From assembly GCA_030847615.1 (NCBI GenBank), contig JAUMIR010000003.1:285318265-285382264 (forward strand): a DNA stretch of 64,000 nucleotides. The letters are read 5' to 3'. The position numbers and the translations under genes are program-made. Shown here in pieces: positions 32,336 through 43,585 of this stretch. This stretch comes from Gambelia wislizenii. Its lineage: Eukaryota > Chordata > Lepidosauria > Squamata > Crotaphytidae. The notes under the pieces are model-generated. The model did no database searches, was not told the DNA's origin, and saw only the letters and a program-made list of their open reading frames with translations. Positions within the stretch are counted from its first letter, which is position 1; every line of letters begins with the position of its first letter.

Positions 32336-32574
32336 CAGTTGTCCCTCCACATTCACGGATTTGGTATTCACAGATTTAAGTATTCATGGCTTGAAAATAT
32401 TCTTAAAATTATTATAATCCAAAAAGCAAAGCTTGATTTTGCCATCTTATATAAGGAACATCATTTTGCATATAATTGCATATAATGGGACTTGAGTATT
32501 CACGGATTTTGGTATCCACGGGGTGCGGGGTGGGGTCCTGGAACCAAACCCCAGCGAATATGAAGGGACAACTG
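32336..32574. mobile_element. Tigger-like TA-flanked MITE, short form
   Basis: Begins CAGTTGTCCCTCCACATTCA and ends inverted (agcgaatatgaagggacaactg), with TA at 32,334-32,335 and 32,575-32,576. The interior 'ggacttgagtattcacggat' is the ordinary MER2/Tigger-like text with no palindromic array. It shows what the 10,876 and 57,676 elements look like without their GC-rich cores. Confidence 0.88.
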
Positions 32575-32855
32575 TATATGCTGTAGTGGTTTATCCTTCA
32601 CTGCTAGTTGTTGTTCTGGGATTTATTACATACTATCTCTAGTCATAGGTTCATTATTTTAGTACCTGTATGTATGTCTGTCCAGTTATCTAACCAGAAT
32701 TCTGGTTATCAGATGTTCAAAAGTACAGTGAATAAATACATAAATAGATAAATAAGTTGAGTGGTGCCCTCCCCCAGATAATAATGTCAGTGCTATTCAT
32801 ATTTAACCACTGTTCTCTTTATGTTCACTGAGCCTTGTGCTCACATAAGTGTGTG

Positions 32856-32975
32856 CACAGGATTACATCCTTAGCCTTGGAACTTTTCAGCCTGACCCTG
32901 TGGATATTTACTCAGAAGTAAGAGTTGCTCAGTTCCATGGGATTTACTGCCAAATAAACACTGACAGAATTCGGC
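32856..32975. mobile_element. MITE fragment, 'aagtccca' family
   Basis: 'tttactcagaagtaagagtt' and 'gttccatgggatttactgcc' match the palindromic core of the family at 10,216. Confidence 0.5.
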
Positions 32976-33189
32976 CACATGCTTCTAAGATGCCACTTAT
33001 TACTTTTTCCTTTAAGAAATTTGGCTCCCTTCCCAATACTTCCCAACTTTCTGCTGGTGTGGGCATTTTCTTTGGCCACTAAGAAATGTATGCTGTGTGT
33101 GAAGGAAAAAAGAGATCTTGGAGTGATTCTTTATGTATGTATGTGTTCATGTATGTAATATATTCACTGCTGGAACTAAGCAAGATCAT
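32976..33189. other. no recognisable feature
   Basis: Nothing recognised. Confidence 0.45.
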
Positions 33190-33285
33190 TTTTTGGACCA
33201 GTGCTTCCAGAATCCCTTGGCCAGCAGTGGCCATGCTGATGGGAGATTCTGGACTTATAGTGCAAAAAAGTGACTTCTCCAAACT
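33190..33285. mobile_element. degraded foldback MITE
   Basis: 'ccagaatcccttggccagca' and 'gtggccatgctgatgggaga' match the centre of the 7,778 family. Confidence 0.5.
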
Positions 33286-33540
33286 CTGGCTCACTACACT
33301 CACAGACAAATTGTCCTGGGATTGTAGAGTTGACAGGAGGACTCTCTTGGTTTCTCCCATAGGTCAGGGTGACCAAGGATCACTGGGTGGCTGCAGTACC
33401 CTACCTCCCACCATGAGCATCATGGCAAAGGGGTGGAGCAGCTTGTGGCCTCTAGAGAAGGAGCAGCTAAACCAGACAAGCAGCTAAAGGAAACTTGCCC
33501 CACTCAACCGGAGTGGAGAAGTGTACTTTGGTGTCAACCA

Positions 33541-34250
33541 TCCCAACTGCCACCACCCTGCCTTGGAGGGAGAGAAGAGGCAGGCAGAACTCCATCAGGC
33601 CTGGGCCCAGAATCAGGTGAAAGGCCCTCCCTCCATCCCAACTGCCACCACCCTGCCTTGGAGGGAGAGAAGAAGAGGAAGGCAGAACTCTATCAGGCCT
33701 GGGCCCAGAAGCAAGTGAAAGGCCCTCCATCCATCCCAACTGCCACCACCCTGCCTTGGAGGGAGAGAAGAGGCAGGCAGAACTCCATCAGGCCTGGGCC
33801 CAGAATCAGGTGAAAGGCCCTCCCTCCATCCCAACTGCCACCACCCTGCCTTGGAGGGAGAGAAGAGGCAGGCAGAACTCCATCAGGCCTGGGCCCAGAA
33901 GCAGGTGAAAGGCCCTCCCTCCATCCCAACTGCCACCACCCTGCCTTGGAGGGAGAGAAGAAGGGGAAGGCAGAACTCCATCAGGCCTGTGCCCAGAAGC
34001 AGGTAAAAGGCCCTCCCTCCATCCCAACTGCCACCACCCTGCCTTGGAGGGAGAGAAGAAGAGGAAGGCAGAACTCCATCAGGCCTGGGCCCAGAATCAG
34101 GTGAAAGGCCCTCCCTCCAGCCCAACTGCCACCGCCCTGCCTTGGAGGGAGAGAAGAGGCAGGCAGAACTCCATCAGGCCTGTGCCCAGAAGCAGGTGAA
34201 AGGCCCTCCCTCCAGCCCAATTGCCACCACCCTGCCTTGGAGGGAGAGAA
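33541..34250. repeat. minisatellite, eight units of 95 or 98 bp
   Basis: Unit starts (tcccaactgccaccaccctg) fall at 33541, 33636, 33734, 33829, 33924, 34022, 34120 and 34215. Spacings are therefore 95, 98, 95, 95, 98, 98, 95. The 98-bp units carry three extra bases in the 'gagagaagaagaggaaggca' segment. Each unit runs 'ttggagggagagaag', 'gcagaactccatcaggcctg', 'aggtgaaaggccctccctcc'. Neither 95 nor 98 is divisible by 3, so the open frames across it are not genes. It joins an L2 3' tail. Confidence 0.95.
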
Positions 34251-34441
34251 GAACCAGCAGTATCTGCTGGATTTATCCCTACCCGCACTGCCATTCCCTT
34301 TTCCTTATGTGTCGTGTCTTATTTAGATTGTAAGCCTGAGGGCAGGGAACTGTTAAACTGACCATTTGTAAGCCACTCTGATAGCCTTTGTGGCTGAAGA
34401 GCGGGGTATAAATAAATAAATAAATAAATTAAATAAATAAA
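34251..34441 (+). mobile_element. L2 LINE 3' end
   Basis: 'agattgtaagcctgagggca' and 'gggaactg' are the L2 3' UTR signature, followed by 'gaagagcggggtataaataa' and AAATA repeats. The minisatellite probably grew inside the 3' part of this LINE. Confidence 0.8.
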
Positions 34442-35805
34442 ACCATTGACTAAGGGATTTAGGGCGTGTACTGGCTATGTGGATTTGAGGTGTATGGATT
34501 ATTACTTATGAGACTGGAGGAACCATTCATTCAAATGGCAAAATATACATTTTGCAAAGAAATAAGTGCAGTCCTCATAAACTTACTTAAACTCAGGAAA
34601 GCATCTTTAAACATGAATTTAGCTTGATTTTTGCACAAGGTTTTTAAGGAAGTGAACTGAAAAATGCTTTAAAGCTCCCATTTCTAGATGAACAGATGGG
34701 GCTTTCAGGTTGACTGGGCTTCTTAAAGAATTCTCTGGAAATTTATCATTGCCCAAAGACAAGAAACAAGCTGTTTGTTATAGTGTAATATGGCTATATT
34801 GGAAACTAAATCCTAGTTTGCACATCAAACATAGGGGGTCTTACAGCCCTGAGGGAGGAACTGTGTAAAGAAGGACAGAAATGGATTAATGTAAATCCCC
34901 CCCACCGCCCATTATTGGCTTCTATGCAAGTTGTTGCAACGAGATTAGAGTCTAAGAAGTTGGAATTGGTTGTGCTGTTGGAAATGCAGACTGGCAGTGA
35001 GGCGGAGGGAAATTGCAAAAGCCAGAGATTATTTTCTAGAAAAAAATGTCACATATCCCTAAACATAGTAAAATATTTACCAAGGCAACATGCCATGTAG
35101 AGTTATTAAAATTTTCTTCTTGTAGGATGTACTATAGTTCATAAAATATTTTTATCTTTTTCATCTGCCTCAGTTATACTATGTTGAATCATATGATTTT
35201 CACATGGAAGTAATATGCTGTTTGCAACTATGTCTCTACTCATTTTCCTCCTTGTCAATTTTTTGCTTTCATTTTTTTAAAGGATCCTTACTGGCTGATG
35301 AATATTTAATTTTAAACCTTTTGAGCATAATCTGTTCCTTAGATGTTCGGTGTGACCTCCTGAATTTCTGGACCTTATTTTGGAGACAAAATAAGACAGA
35401 GGGAATATCTTTGTATTTAGAACATTCCTTACCCTCTTCAACTAAGAAGATTTTCAGAATGGTTATGTGAGAATAACATAACACTGTGCAGTACAAGCCA
35501 GACATCAACACAAAAGAATAAAACAGCAAAGCAAATGAAAATTCTGCTCTTTAAGACTAATTAAAATAGATACATCTGAAAGACTTGGGAAAGTAACAGC
35601 CTTCATCTGATGCCAAAATGAAATCTAAGATAGCAGCAAATGAGTGTACCTGAGGAGTGAGATCTAGAAGCAGGGCCCTTTTAATTCTGGCACCTTGCTT
35701 CTGTGCAGGGGGGTGGAACTTGGGAGAAGGACTTCAGGCATGGTTTTTATACAATGGTAGGTTTGTGTGAGAGATTTTGGTCTTTTTCATGTCAAGTTGA
35801 AAGCT
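34442..35805. other. no recognisable feature
   Basis: AT-rich unique-looking sequence. Open frames 35,204-35,470 and 35,269-35,529 (minus) have no motif. Confidence 0.5.
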
Positions 35806-35807
35806 GC

Positions 35808-35840
<33 letters not shown>
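35808..35840. repeat. (AAT)n microsatellite
   Basis: About eleven AAT units. Confidence 0.95.
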
Positions 35841-35841
<1 letters not shown>

Positions 35842-35884
35842 GTTAAAACCAGCAGTTCAGATTGCATTTTGATACGGACCAAAA

Positions 35885-36215
35885 TCCAGTGCAGTTGTTT
35901 CAGAGATGGCAAACCATGTTCCCATTGCCAGGTCCCAGTCAGCTATCTGGCTGCAGCACTATGAATCCGCTGTAGTTTCCAAACAGCCTTCAAAAGCAGC
36001 CCCACATATAATATATATTGTGGGACTTCAGATGAGATGCTCTCTGTGTAATGAAGCCAGGTTTCTTTTATCAAGGAGGGACTACCTTGAACAGCCTGAG
36101 CTGGTGAAAGTTGCTTCTGAGTCACCAAGGTCTCCAGGTCTAGATTGAAGAGTACCCTCAAACTCTGAGCCTTGTTCTTCAGAGGGTGTCTAACTCTGTC
36201 CAGAACAGCAGGACA
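35885..36215 (-). pseudogene. L2 reverse transcriptase C-terminal region
   Basis: The minus-strand frame 36,161-35,943 reads 'RVLFNLDLETLVTQKQLS' then 'LYVGLLLKAVWKLQRIHSAAAR'. These match the L2 segment 'GV.LD..LS...QV' and 'LYVGLP...L.KLQ..QNAAAR', which lies just after the RT palm. Substitutions and frame breaks make it a remnant. It is a separate copy from the L2 end at 36,670, because the order along the minus strand is wrong for one element. Confidence 0.75.
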
Positions 36216-36665
36216 CCACCTTCCAGGTCAGACAGCAATAAGACCTGCCTATTCCTTTGCTTGGGCATGGAAATAATTTACTAAAAATTAATTCATTATC
36301 CCTATTTACTTAAAATGGTAATAGTGATTTAAACATTTGTCCCTTTAATTGTTAAATGCCAACAATGCTATATTTTAGAATAACTGTTAATATTTTGTGT
36401 TCATTCCCCTGTTGTTTTGGAGGGTAATGTTGAAAGTTTTGGCCATTTGGGACTATTCCATTTTTTTAAAGATTTAAAACTAAAGCTTTTACAGTGAATT
36501 ATGGAATAAGGTAATTTTGTAATTTAATCTAGTTGAACCTTAAATTAAATTTAACAATAATTATTTTTTTAAAACAATTTAATATGGGTTAGCAGAAATC
36601 TTAAAATGTTTGTAATTTTTTATATGTCATATGTTTAAACAATCGATTATTATTGTTATTGTTGT
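36216..36665. other. AT-rich, no recognisable feature
   Basis: Strongly AT-rich; nothing recognised. Confidence 0.5.
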
Positions 36666-36669
36666 TATT

Positions 36670-37150
36670 AATCCATTTCTGTTTCACTGTTCTCTCAGTA
36701 ATGACTCAAGGCGGCTAACATATTTAAAAACAACACAGATTAAACCTATACAAGAGGCTCAATAAAAGTGTGTGTGTGTGTGTGTGTGTGTATGCATACA
36801 TATACACATATTAGAAACAAATTATAGAAAAAGTTAAAACATTAAACATTAAAAAACATTGACATTCATTAAAAGACAACATACAGACCATAAAAGCAGT
36901 TCTGCACAGCATTAAAAGCTCACCCCAGTCAGTTTCCAAAATCTTGATGACATAAAAATGTCTTGATGACAGAAGAAAGGCTTCCTTAGGGACTGAGTTC
37001 CAAAGTCTGGGAGCCGCCATCAAGAAGGCTCTCTCCCTTGTTTCCCCCAAACGATCCAAAGAAGGTGGTGGGATGGAAAGAAGGGCCTTTCCAGATTATT
37101 TTAGAGCTCTAATGAACTCATAAAGAGAGAAAGACAGTGAGCTATCTATT
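36670..37150 (-). mobile_element. L2 LINE 3' end with ORF2 C-terminus (minus strand)
   Basis: The minus-strand frame 37,059-36,811 reads 'RAFLMAAPRLWNSVPKEAFLLS', the conserved L2 C-terminal 'AAPRLWNSLP.E' block. Downstream (lower coordinates) the A/T-rich 3' UTR follows, with 'aaggcggctaacatatttaa' in plus orientation and a (TG)n tract. Truncated and decayed. Confidence 0.8.
36769..36791. repeat. (TG)n microsatellite
   Basis: About eleven TG units within the L2 3' part. Confidence 0.9.
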
Positions 37151-37224
37151 TCCAAAAATACAAAATGTGACCAAACGTGTATCACCTGTGTAAGGTAGCC
37201 AGCATTGGCTGTGGATTTTTTCAT

Positions 37225-37392
37225 AGCTACACATAGCTAAATCTGTTTTGGTCCTGGGTAATGTGTGTAAGCTATGTCTCAGAAGAAGGAACTGGCAAAA
37301 CCACCTCTGAGTGTTTCTTGCCTAAGAAAAAACTATGAAATTCATGGGGTTGCCATAAGTTGATAGGTGACCTGAAGGCACACACACACACA
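37225..37392 (+). mobile_element. 5S-derived SINE, 3' part
   Basis: 'gaaggaactggcaaaaccac', 'ctctgagtgtttcttgccta', 'ccataagttgataggtgacc' and 'tgaaggcacacacac' match the body and tail of the complete copies at 42,718 and 56,340. Only the end of the 5S head ('taatgtgtgtaagctatgtc') is left. Confidence 0.75.
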
Positions 37393-37551
37393 ATTTGTGT
37401 GAGAGTTGCTTATTTCTCCACCACATAAAGGTCACGTTTATTCATATCTAAATAACACAAGAGTCTATATTAAGAGTAGAATTGTCTGTACCTGTCAGGC
37501 CTTGAAAAGCCAAAGGTATAAAATGAGACCAGATGTATACATGGTATAGGC

Positions 37552-37955
37552 CACTGGTTCTTAACCTGCGGTCCGTGGACCCCAGAGGGCTGTGATGTTC
37601 TCACAGGGGGTCTGTGAAGGCTTGAATGCTGCTCGGCCCACCTCCTCCCTGCAGTGGAGCAGCCACGTGACAGGAGCCAAGGTAAAAGCTGGTTGGCTGG
37701 CTTGGCCTGCACATTGCCATTCAGTCCACTCCAGCCACAAACTTTCAGGAAGAAGCAGGAGAAAACTCTTCCCTCCTCCTCCAGTGCCTCTGAGGGAAGG
37801 TTTAATGGATGGTGTAATTGTGTTGTTGTTTTTATTGTTATAATCACCACCAGGTATTATGATTATTATTAGGGATTTAAATCTTGAGTGAAGTCTTCAG
37901 CAACAAAAGATATTTAAAGGGTGTTCCTGGTAAAGAAAAAGTTAAGAGCCACTGA
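37552..37955. mobile_element. hAT-like non-autonomous element
   Basis: Starts 'cactggttcttaacctgcgg' and ends 'agttaagagccactg', the inverted ends of a Charlie-like hAT family. The text 'tccgtggaccccagagggct' is typical of its subterminal part. No transposase. Confidence 0.75.
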
Positions 37956-38369
37956 TGCTGGTGAAGCTCTTATCTGTATAACCATGTAGCATAGAAATGC
38001 TCTTGCTGTGTTTATTTGCCCATAACTCTTCAGCATGCCAGTAATCTTTTTGGCTATGGCCTGACACTGTGTAGTGTATTTTCTCTCTGAAACAGAGAGT
38101 TTGGAGGAGAGGCATAGACTTCTCTTATTTTGGTTGGGTACTAAGAGGATAAGAAACTAAGTGAGCAGAATGTTGCTGTTCCTTGCCTGCTGTAAACTGC
38201 TGTAGAAGCCAAGAACTTGGGTGAATGGATGTGTCATGAGTGGATTTCCAGATGCTGGGTCACCTCCCATTTCCTGCTGTGTTGTCGATATCCTTTTTTT
38301 TTTTAAATCCATGCTTTCTTTTTTTACTGAGATGCCTTTAGTTTAAGACTAAGGACGTTGTGGTCTTCT
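37956..38369. other. no recognisable feature
   Basis: Nothing recognised. Confidence 0.5.
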
Positions 38370-38465
38370 AGATGCTGATCAAATACTATTCCCAACATAC
38401 CTTGCCATTAGCCTGGGTCACTGGAACTAGTAGGAACTGGAGTCCAGCAATTCCACATCCTTATT
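38370..38465. mobile_element. degraded foldback MITE
   Basis: 'ttctagatgctgatcaaata' and 'ggaactggagtccagcaatt' resemble the ends of the 7,778 family. Confidence 0.5.
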
Positions 38466-39450
38466 GTAGCTGGTTCTGCAAGGTTGTTGTTTCCTAATTC
38501 CTTGGCAGTGGGAGCCTCTGATGCCTAGTTATGCCCATATGCTTGTGCATTCTGTGTGGGAGGGCTGGTAAACTGGGCTCCCCACTGTTGTCTTGGTGCT
38601 CCTGCTGTCACTGTGTGTTTTGAGGTGTTTTTGCTCTGTGTAGGAGTGCCATAATTGAATGTCACAGTGATTAGTGGTTACAGTGCTGTTCCCAGGACCT
38701 CTGTGGGAACACTGTTGTTGTTGTTATACTGATGCTTCCTCCTTCTCCTCCCCTTGTGGTTTTGATGCCGTTGTTGGGATAACATATGTTCCTTGCTTGT
38801 TATGAAAGTATAAACTCTGGTGTGATGGCAGCCATCTAAACTAGACTACCCATTTCTTCTTTTAAAATTAATGGAACTTAATTATTTACTTTTAGCTGAC
38901 TTCTGCCCTCTAATTCTAACTCATTTTAAGTTACTCTTAGATTTTAGCTCCCTTCCCAACCAAGTATTACATTGCATTTTTGTCTGCTTTTAAAAAATGA
39001 ATGTTAATGCGGAGGTGTACTTTGAAGACTGATAGATGTATTTTGCTTTAAGCAGGATGAGTTGGAAACTAACTTAATCCATTTTGGAAAGTAAATAGCA
39101 GCAGCAGAAAAACTCTAGTGCTGTTCGCATGCATTCTACTCTATTTAATGGACTTTGCGTAGCTGAACATTTCAGTGAATGGTGTGACCTTATGGAATTT
39201 TTTTCATTTACCTGGGAGATTGGCTAGCCATAATAGTACTTATACAGTATCTCAATGTATACGTATTTCAAACTAGCCTCGAGAGCATGCAACTGTGTAA
39301 TTGGATTGCCTTGACAGCATCCTGGGTTTGAGCCATAAGGGCCTTGCCATTGAAGAATTTTGCTGATTTTGCCATGGCTAGGTGCACCTGCATGTTTAGC
39401 TATGCAGTAATAAAGATTCTCTGTGATAATTACAAACTGAAGATGGTGAT
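38466..39450. other. no recognisable feature
   Basis: Nothing recognised apart from a short GTT run near 38,712. Confidence 0.5.
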
Positions 39451-39600
39451 GTTGTGTGAAAGGTGATTGCCAGGGCTTGGGAAAGTTACTTTTTTGGACT
39501 GTGACACTCAGGATTCCCGTCCAGCATAGACAGTGGCCATTCTGGCTGGTGGGTTTTAACTGTTTTAATCCAAAAGTAACTTTTTTGATCTTGGGGGTGG
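39451..39600. mobile_element. foldback MITE
   Basis: 'aagttacttttttggactgt' on the left pairs with 'aatccaaaagtaactttttt' on the right. The centre 'cagtggccattctggctggt' resembles the 7,778 family. Arms of about 18 bp are directly visible. Confidence 0.7.
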
Positions 39601-40629
39601 CACCCCCAGAACTATGGACATGTTCAATTTCAGCATGTCCATGCATTCTGGCAGAACCAAGCATTCTAAAAGCCAGTGTACGTCCTAGTTTTGGTGGTGC
39701 AGCCAGTGCTCCCATGACCACCTCCACTAGTCATGGTGACCACTCGTATAGCAGCTGCCATGCTGAAAGATGGCGGTGAAAATGGATGCTGAAAGTCAGC
39801 TTTCCATTTTAACAAGCCCTTCCATAATGAAGAGAACATTCATAACTCCTTGAGTATTTTGTGTGTTATATCACTTTAGTTAAAATTGTCTGTACCACAT
39901 GGTCTAACTATCCACAACAGAAGTAGTGTAAATACAAGAATGAATTCAGTCTTGGTGCTGAGCTATAGCTTCCTTTTCCTGCCTCCATTTCTGTTCTTGG
40001 CACCTACAGTGAATTGTGCCTTGTGCTTACTAGGAGGCCATCTGCTTCCCTTTGCATGTGCTGCATTCTGATGGGAATGGAAAGGTGTGTGTGAAAGCTG
40101 GTAATTAGGTCTGACAGGTTACTGATGTTTAAAAGAAGCTATGTTCTCTTTGCTGGCCAACAGTACAGTACATTGAAAAGACAATGGTCATATTGGTCAA
40201 TTCTTTGCCTTAGGCTGAAAGTGTCTCTGTGTTGGCATGCCTTTGCTTGTGTTTGTGTGTGTACATACACATCCCTATATAGAGATATCAATATAAAAGA
40301 TAAATATAATCTTTGGTGGTAGTTATATAAGAAACCAGCAAAGGGTATGTGTGTGTGAAATAGTAACACAGACTTCACTTTGTTTGGAAGTCAGCTAAAT
40401 TTTTGTGTTACACGTATTCAACATGAATGCTCAGCTTTTTAAAAATATACTGGTCCCAGGAGAGTACTTTGGATGCAGTGTTCCTGCTTTTGTTGGTCTG
40501 GTGTGCTTGCATTATTGCGGCTTTATAAACCAGATTAAAGGATGGCCAACTGATGGCCCAGGTCTGCTTCCAGCCTTAAAGCAATTTCAGTGCAGGTATA
40601 GTAAAATGTTTTCCCATTGTTGTATGTGT
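39601..40629. other. no recognisable feature
   Basis: Nothing recognised. Confidence 0.5.
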
Positions 40630-40672
40630 AAAAAAAAAGAAAGAAAGAAAGAAAGAAAGAAATAAAGAAATA
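40630..40672. repeat. A-rich (GAAA)n microsatellite
   Basis: A run of A then about eight GAAA-like units. Confidence 0.9.
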
Positions 40673-40689
40673 AGATGTGAACACAGCCT

Positions 40690-40820
40690 TCTTCAACTTG
40701 ACACCCTCCAGATGTGTCAAATTACTACGTTCATCATAGTCCCATTGAACATGCTGGCAGTAGGGATTGGAAGTTTGCAGTTCAACACAACTGGAGGACA
40801 CCAGGTTGTGGAAGGCTAGT
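40690..40820. mobile_element. foldback MITE
   Basis: 'caccctccagatgtgtcaaa' and 'ttgcagttcaacacaactgg' are the diverged inverted ends of the 7,778 family, with 'catgctggcagtagggattg' central. Confidence 0.65.
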
Positions 40821-40849
40821 GTTAATGTGTACAGGGGGAGCCATTATGG

Positions 40850-41240
40850 AGCAGTGGGTGGTAACTGGGAAGATGGTGTCCTGACTCAGCTAGCACACTC
40901 TCTTAGACCAAGCAAGGGAAGAAGTAATTAGCTCTGAGATAGCTCAGGCAAGGACAGTATATCAACAGAGCTCAGAAAGCTGGCTCTAATCAGGAGCACC
41001 TCCCCTTCTGCATGGGGAGGAGCCTCATTGAGCAACTCTGCTCTGCTCTTGTCTCCACATGCTGGGTCCATGGACTTCAGAGCCATGTTGTTTCCCCAGG
41101 TGCATCCTTTGCCAAGTCAGTTGCAGGTGATTCCTGGCTCTGCTCCTCCTCAGACTAAGGCTGCTATTCCACCAGGAGAGCTGTAGGAGCCTTTTCAAAC
41201 TCAGAATACGAGTCTGAATCCTGGCCCATGACAGATGGAG
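40850..41240 (-). mobile_element. possible LTR-element fragment
   Basis: On the minus strand it begins TGTCATGGGCCAGGATTCAG and contains text reminiscent of squamate Gypsy LTR or leader sequence. No second copy, coding frame or target duplication is seen. Weak. Confidence 0.25.
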
Positions 41241-41261
41241 TTCAACCCCCTGCTCAACCTA

Positions 41262-41385
41262 GCCTACCTCAAAAAATGATTTTGAGGATAGAGTACATCT
41301 GAGTGTTGGGGAAGAGGACTTTGTGTGCTGCTATAAAGAACTTGGAGGAAGGCCAGGATTGGGGAGCGGGGAGGACCAAGAAACA
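41262..41385 (+). mobile_element. SINE/LINE 3' tail
   Basis: 'cctacctcaaaaaatgattt', 'tgaggatagagtacatctga' and 'aacttggaggaaggccagg' match the shared 3' part of L2-tailed SINEs in squamates. Confidence 0.5.
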
Positions 41386-41409
41386 TTTGATATGTGGATA
41401 ATGATACTT

Positions 41410-41800
41410 ATGATGGTGATTTTATTATTTATATCTCGCCTTTCTCCTGATAATGGGACTCAAAATAGCTAACATATTTAAAACAATTCTATATATGTTA
41501 AAAACAATACAAAAGTATAAATATAAAATTTTAAAAACAATTGAACAATTTATAAGTTAAAACATTAAACATTAAAAATATTTAAATGCATTAAAAAACT
41601 CTATGAAGCCCTTGTCAGTTTTTAAAAACCTGGCAGCTCAAAAATGTTTTAACCTGCCTCTGGAAGGAGAGCAAGGTTGGGGTCATCCTGGCCTCTCTGG
41701 GGAGGGAGTTCCAAAGTCTAGGAGCAGCCACTGAGAAGGCCCTCTCCCTTGTTCACAGCAAATAAGCCTGAGAAGGTGGTCAGTCTATGTGGATGTCCAT
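41410..41800 (-). mobile_element. L2 LINE 3' end with ORF2 C-terminus (minus strand)
   Basis: The minus strand from about 41,745 translates to 'FSVAAPRLWNSLPREARM' followed by 'LLSFQRQVKTFL', the L2 C-terminus. The 3' UTR ends in the inverse of 'tttatatctcgcctttctcc', an L2-type tail. This is the clearest L2 coding remnant here, too short to appear as a long frame. Confidence 0.82.
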
Positions 41801-42670
41801 AATAATGTGTCTTGAGTGCATATAGCCTTTTCTGGAAACTATTATGGCTGAATGGCAGCTACTTTTTTTTTTTTTAGGAAACACCCATGAGTGGATCATT
41901 TGACTCCAGACCACTTCAGAACAGAGGTTATTCATGCCTGACCAATCTAGTGAGGTAACCTGAATCTGCTAACTAGATATTACTGCCAGGCTTCAACAAT
42001 TCTGCTTCCCCTGGTAGAGTGACATAGTCTTTTTAGTGTAATAAACACTCAGCCTTCCTTGAAATGTGTCACTTCAGGAAGGCAGGGATCACCTGGCAGT
42101 TGTATAGTGATTCCCTACCACCTTATTCAGCCCAAGGTTTGAGGAGATAACTTTTCCAAACTCTAGTGTGGTTTGGTTGTTGTGTGGAGTGTCTTGGCAA
42201 TACAAGACTAAACCTGAGTTTACTGATCTTTCCTCTTCTTTCCTGTTCTAGAGCAGGAACAACCAGTAAGGGTGTATGTGTGTTGGCATCCACTATGCAA
42301 ACATGCTAGGGGAGCAGTGGCATCCTAGCCCATACACTCCCCTTCCATGAGCCTAAGGGGTTGGTAGGACTTGTCAGATGGCAAAATATTCTGTTTTGGC
42401 CAGTGAAACTGAAGACTTTTTGACTGTAGCAGCAAGAGCATGCAAGATGGCTTGTTTTTTCTGTTGCCTTTCTGGTGTCCTTATTTTCATCTGTGGTGTG
42501 GGAATGACAGCAGTACAGATCTTTCTGGCATGGTATCAATAATGGCATATGGGAAGAAAATAGACTGTAGCTCCTCTCTGAACTAGTATCTCTCCAAATT
42601 GTGTGGTGCTCAGACAAGAACCAATTCCAGATACATGAAAAGTGTCAACCTTTTGTTTTAAAATTATGTG
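41801..42670. other. no recognisable feature
   Basis: Nothing recognised; an 11-13 base T run lies near 41,863. Confidence 0.5.
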
Positions 42671-42677
42671 TGTATAT

Positions 42678-42702
42678 GAGAGAGAGAGAGAGAGAGAGAG
42701 AG
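42678..42702. repeat. (GA)n microsatellite
   Basis: About twelve GA units. Confidence 0.95.
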
Positions 42703-42717
42703 GATGACTTAGTCAAT

Positions 42718-42955
42718 CTATGTGTATGTCTATGTCCCTTCAAGTTGTCTGTGACGTAGGATGACTCCATGAATTTCATAGGGTTTTCTTAGGCAAAGAA
42801 TACTCTGAGGTGGTTTTGCCAGTTCCTTCCTTTGAAATATAGCCTACAGCACCTGTGACTCATTGGCGGTCTCCTATCCAAGTGCTAACCAGAGTACTTA
42901 GCTTCCAAGATCAGATGGGATCTGGTGCGCTTAGGCTATTTAGGCCCTAGACAGT
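42718..42955 (-). mobile_element. 5S rRNA-derived SINE (minus strand)
   Basis: On the minus strand: 'gcaccagatcccatctgatc', 'ttggaagctaagtactctgg', 'ttggataggagaccgccaat' and 'gctgtaggctatatttcaaa' follow the 5S rRNA gene, including its A box and intermediate element. The Sauria/BovB-type tail follows, ending 'cagacaacttgaagggacat'. It is not a functional 5S gene. Confidence 0.85.
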
Positions 42956-43140
42956 GTTTCTCAAGTAGGGTTCCCTGGAACCCTAGGTTTCCCCAAGAGG
43001 TTGCTAGGGGTTCCTCAAGAGATTGTGATTGTGGAGGGAAAGCAATAGCATTATATAAAATAATGTTTATGCAGGGGTTCCATGAGACCTGAACATTATT
43101 TCAAGGGTTCCTCCAGGATAAAAAGGTTGAGAAAGGCTGC
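42953..43140. mobile_element. hAT-like MITE
   Basis: Begins CAGTGTTTCTCAAGTAGGGT and ends inverted 'aaggttgagaaaggctg'. The flanks (gccctaga and gccctata) are near-identical 8-mers, as expected of a hAT target duplication. It abuts the 5S-SINE head. Confidence 0.8.
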
Positions 43141-43382
43141 CCTATAACTAGTTGTTTAAAGGCTATAGATGTGGGAAATGACATGGTTCATTTATATTAA
43201 TTGTTCAAAAGTTTTTGATGAGGACGAGTCAAGCAGGCTGTTGCAGCTGGAGAATGCTGGATGATAAACTATCAAGAGTTGACTGACTCTTGTCTAGTGA
43301 TGTGACTTTTGAATGCTTTGGAGCTGGGTAACCTGCAAATTTCCACTAAAATTGGCAGGTCTCCACAAATTTAATAGATACC

Positions 43383-43585
43383 GAGCCCTTTCATGCTATG
43401 CAATTGTAGCATTATGATTCCATTTTAACTGCCACGGTTCCATCCTGTGTGATACTGCGATTTGCAGTTTAGGAAACACTAGTGCCTCTGGCCAAACTAC
43501 ACACCCCAGGATTCCATAGGATATAGCCATGGTAGTTAAAGTGGAATAACAGTGCTATAATTGTCTAGTGTGAAAGGGTCCACAG
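43383..43585. mobile_element. foldback MITE, 'aactacaaatcccaggattc' family
   Basis: The left half ('gattccattttaactgccac', 'ggttccatcctgtg') is inverted in the right half ('aggattccataggatatagc', 'catggtagttaaagtggaat'). The ends pair as 'ctttcatgctatg/tctagtgtgaaag'. Complete copy of the family nested at 62,418. Confidence 0.82.

Noticed and set aside
33541..34250. Regular repeats as a CRISPR array
   Set aside because: Units are identical throughout with no unique spacers, and the DNA is vertebrate.
33433..34333. Repetitive protein 'GPPSIPTATTLPWRERR' as a gene
   Set aside because: Unit lengths of 95 and 98 bp shift the frame at each repeat, and similar frames appear on both strands.
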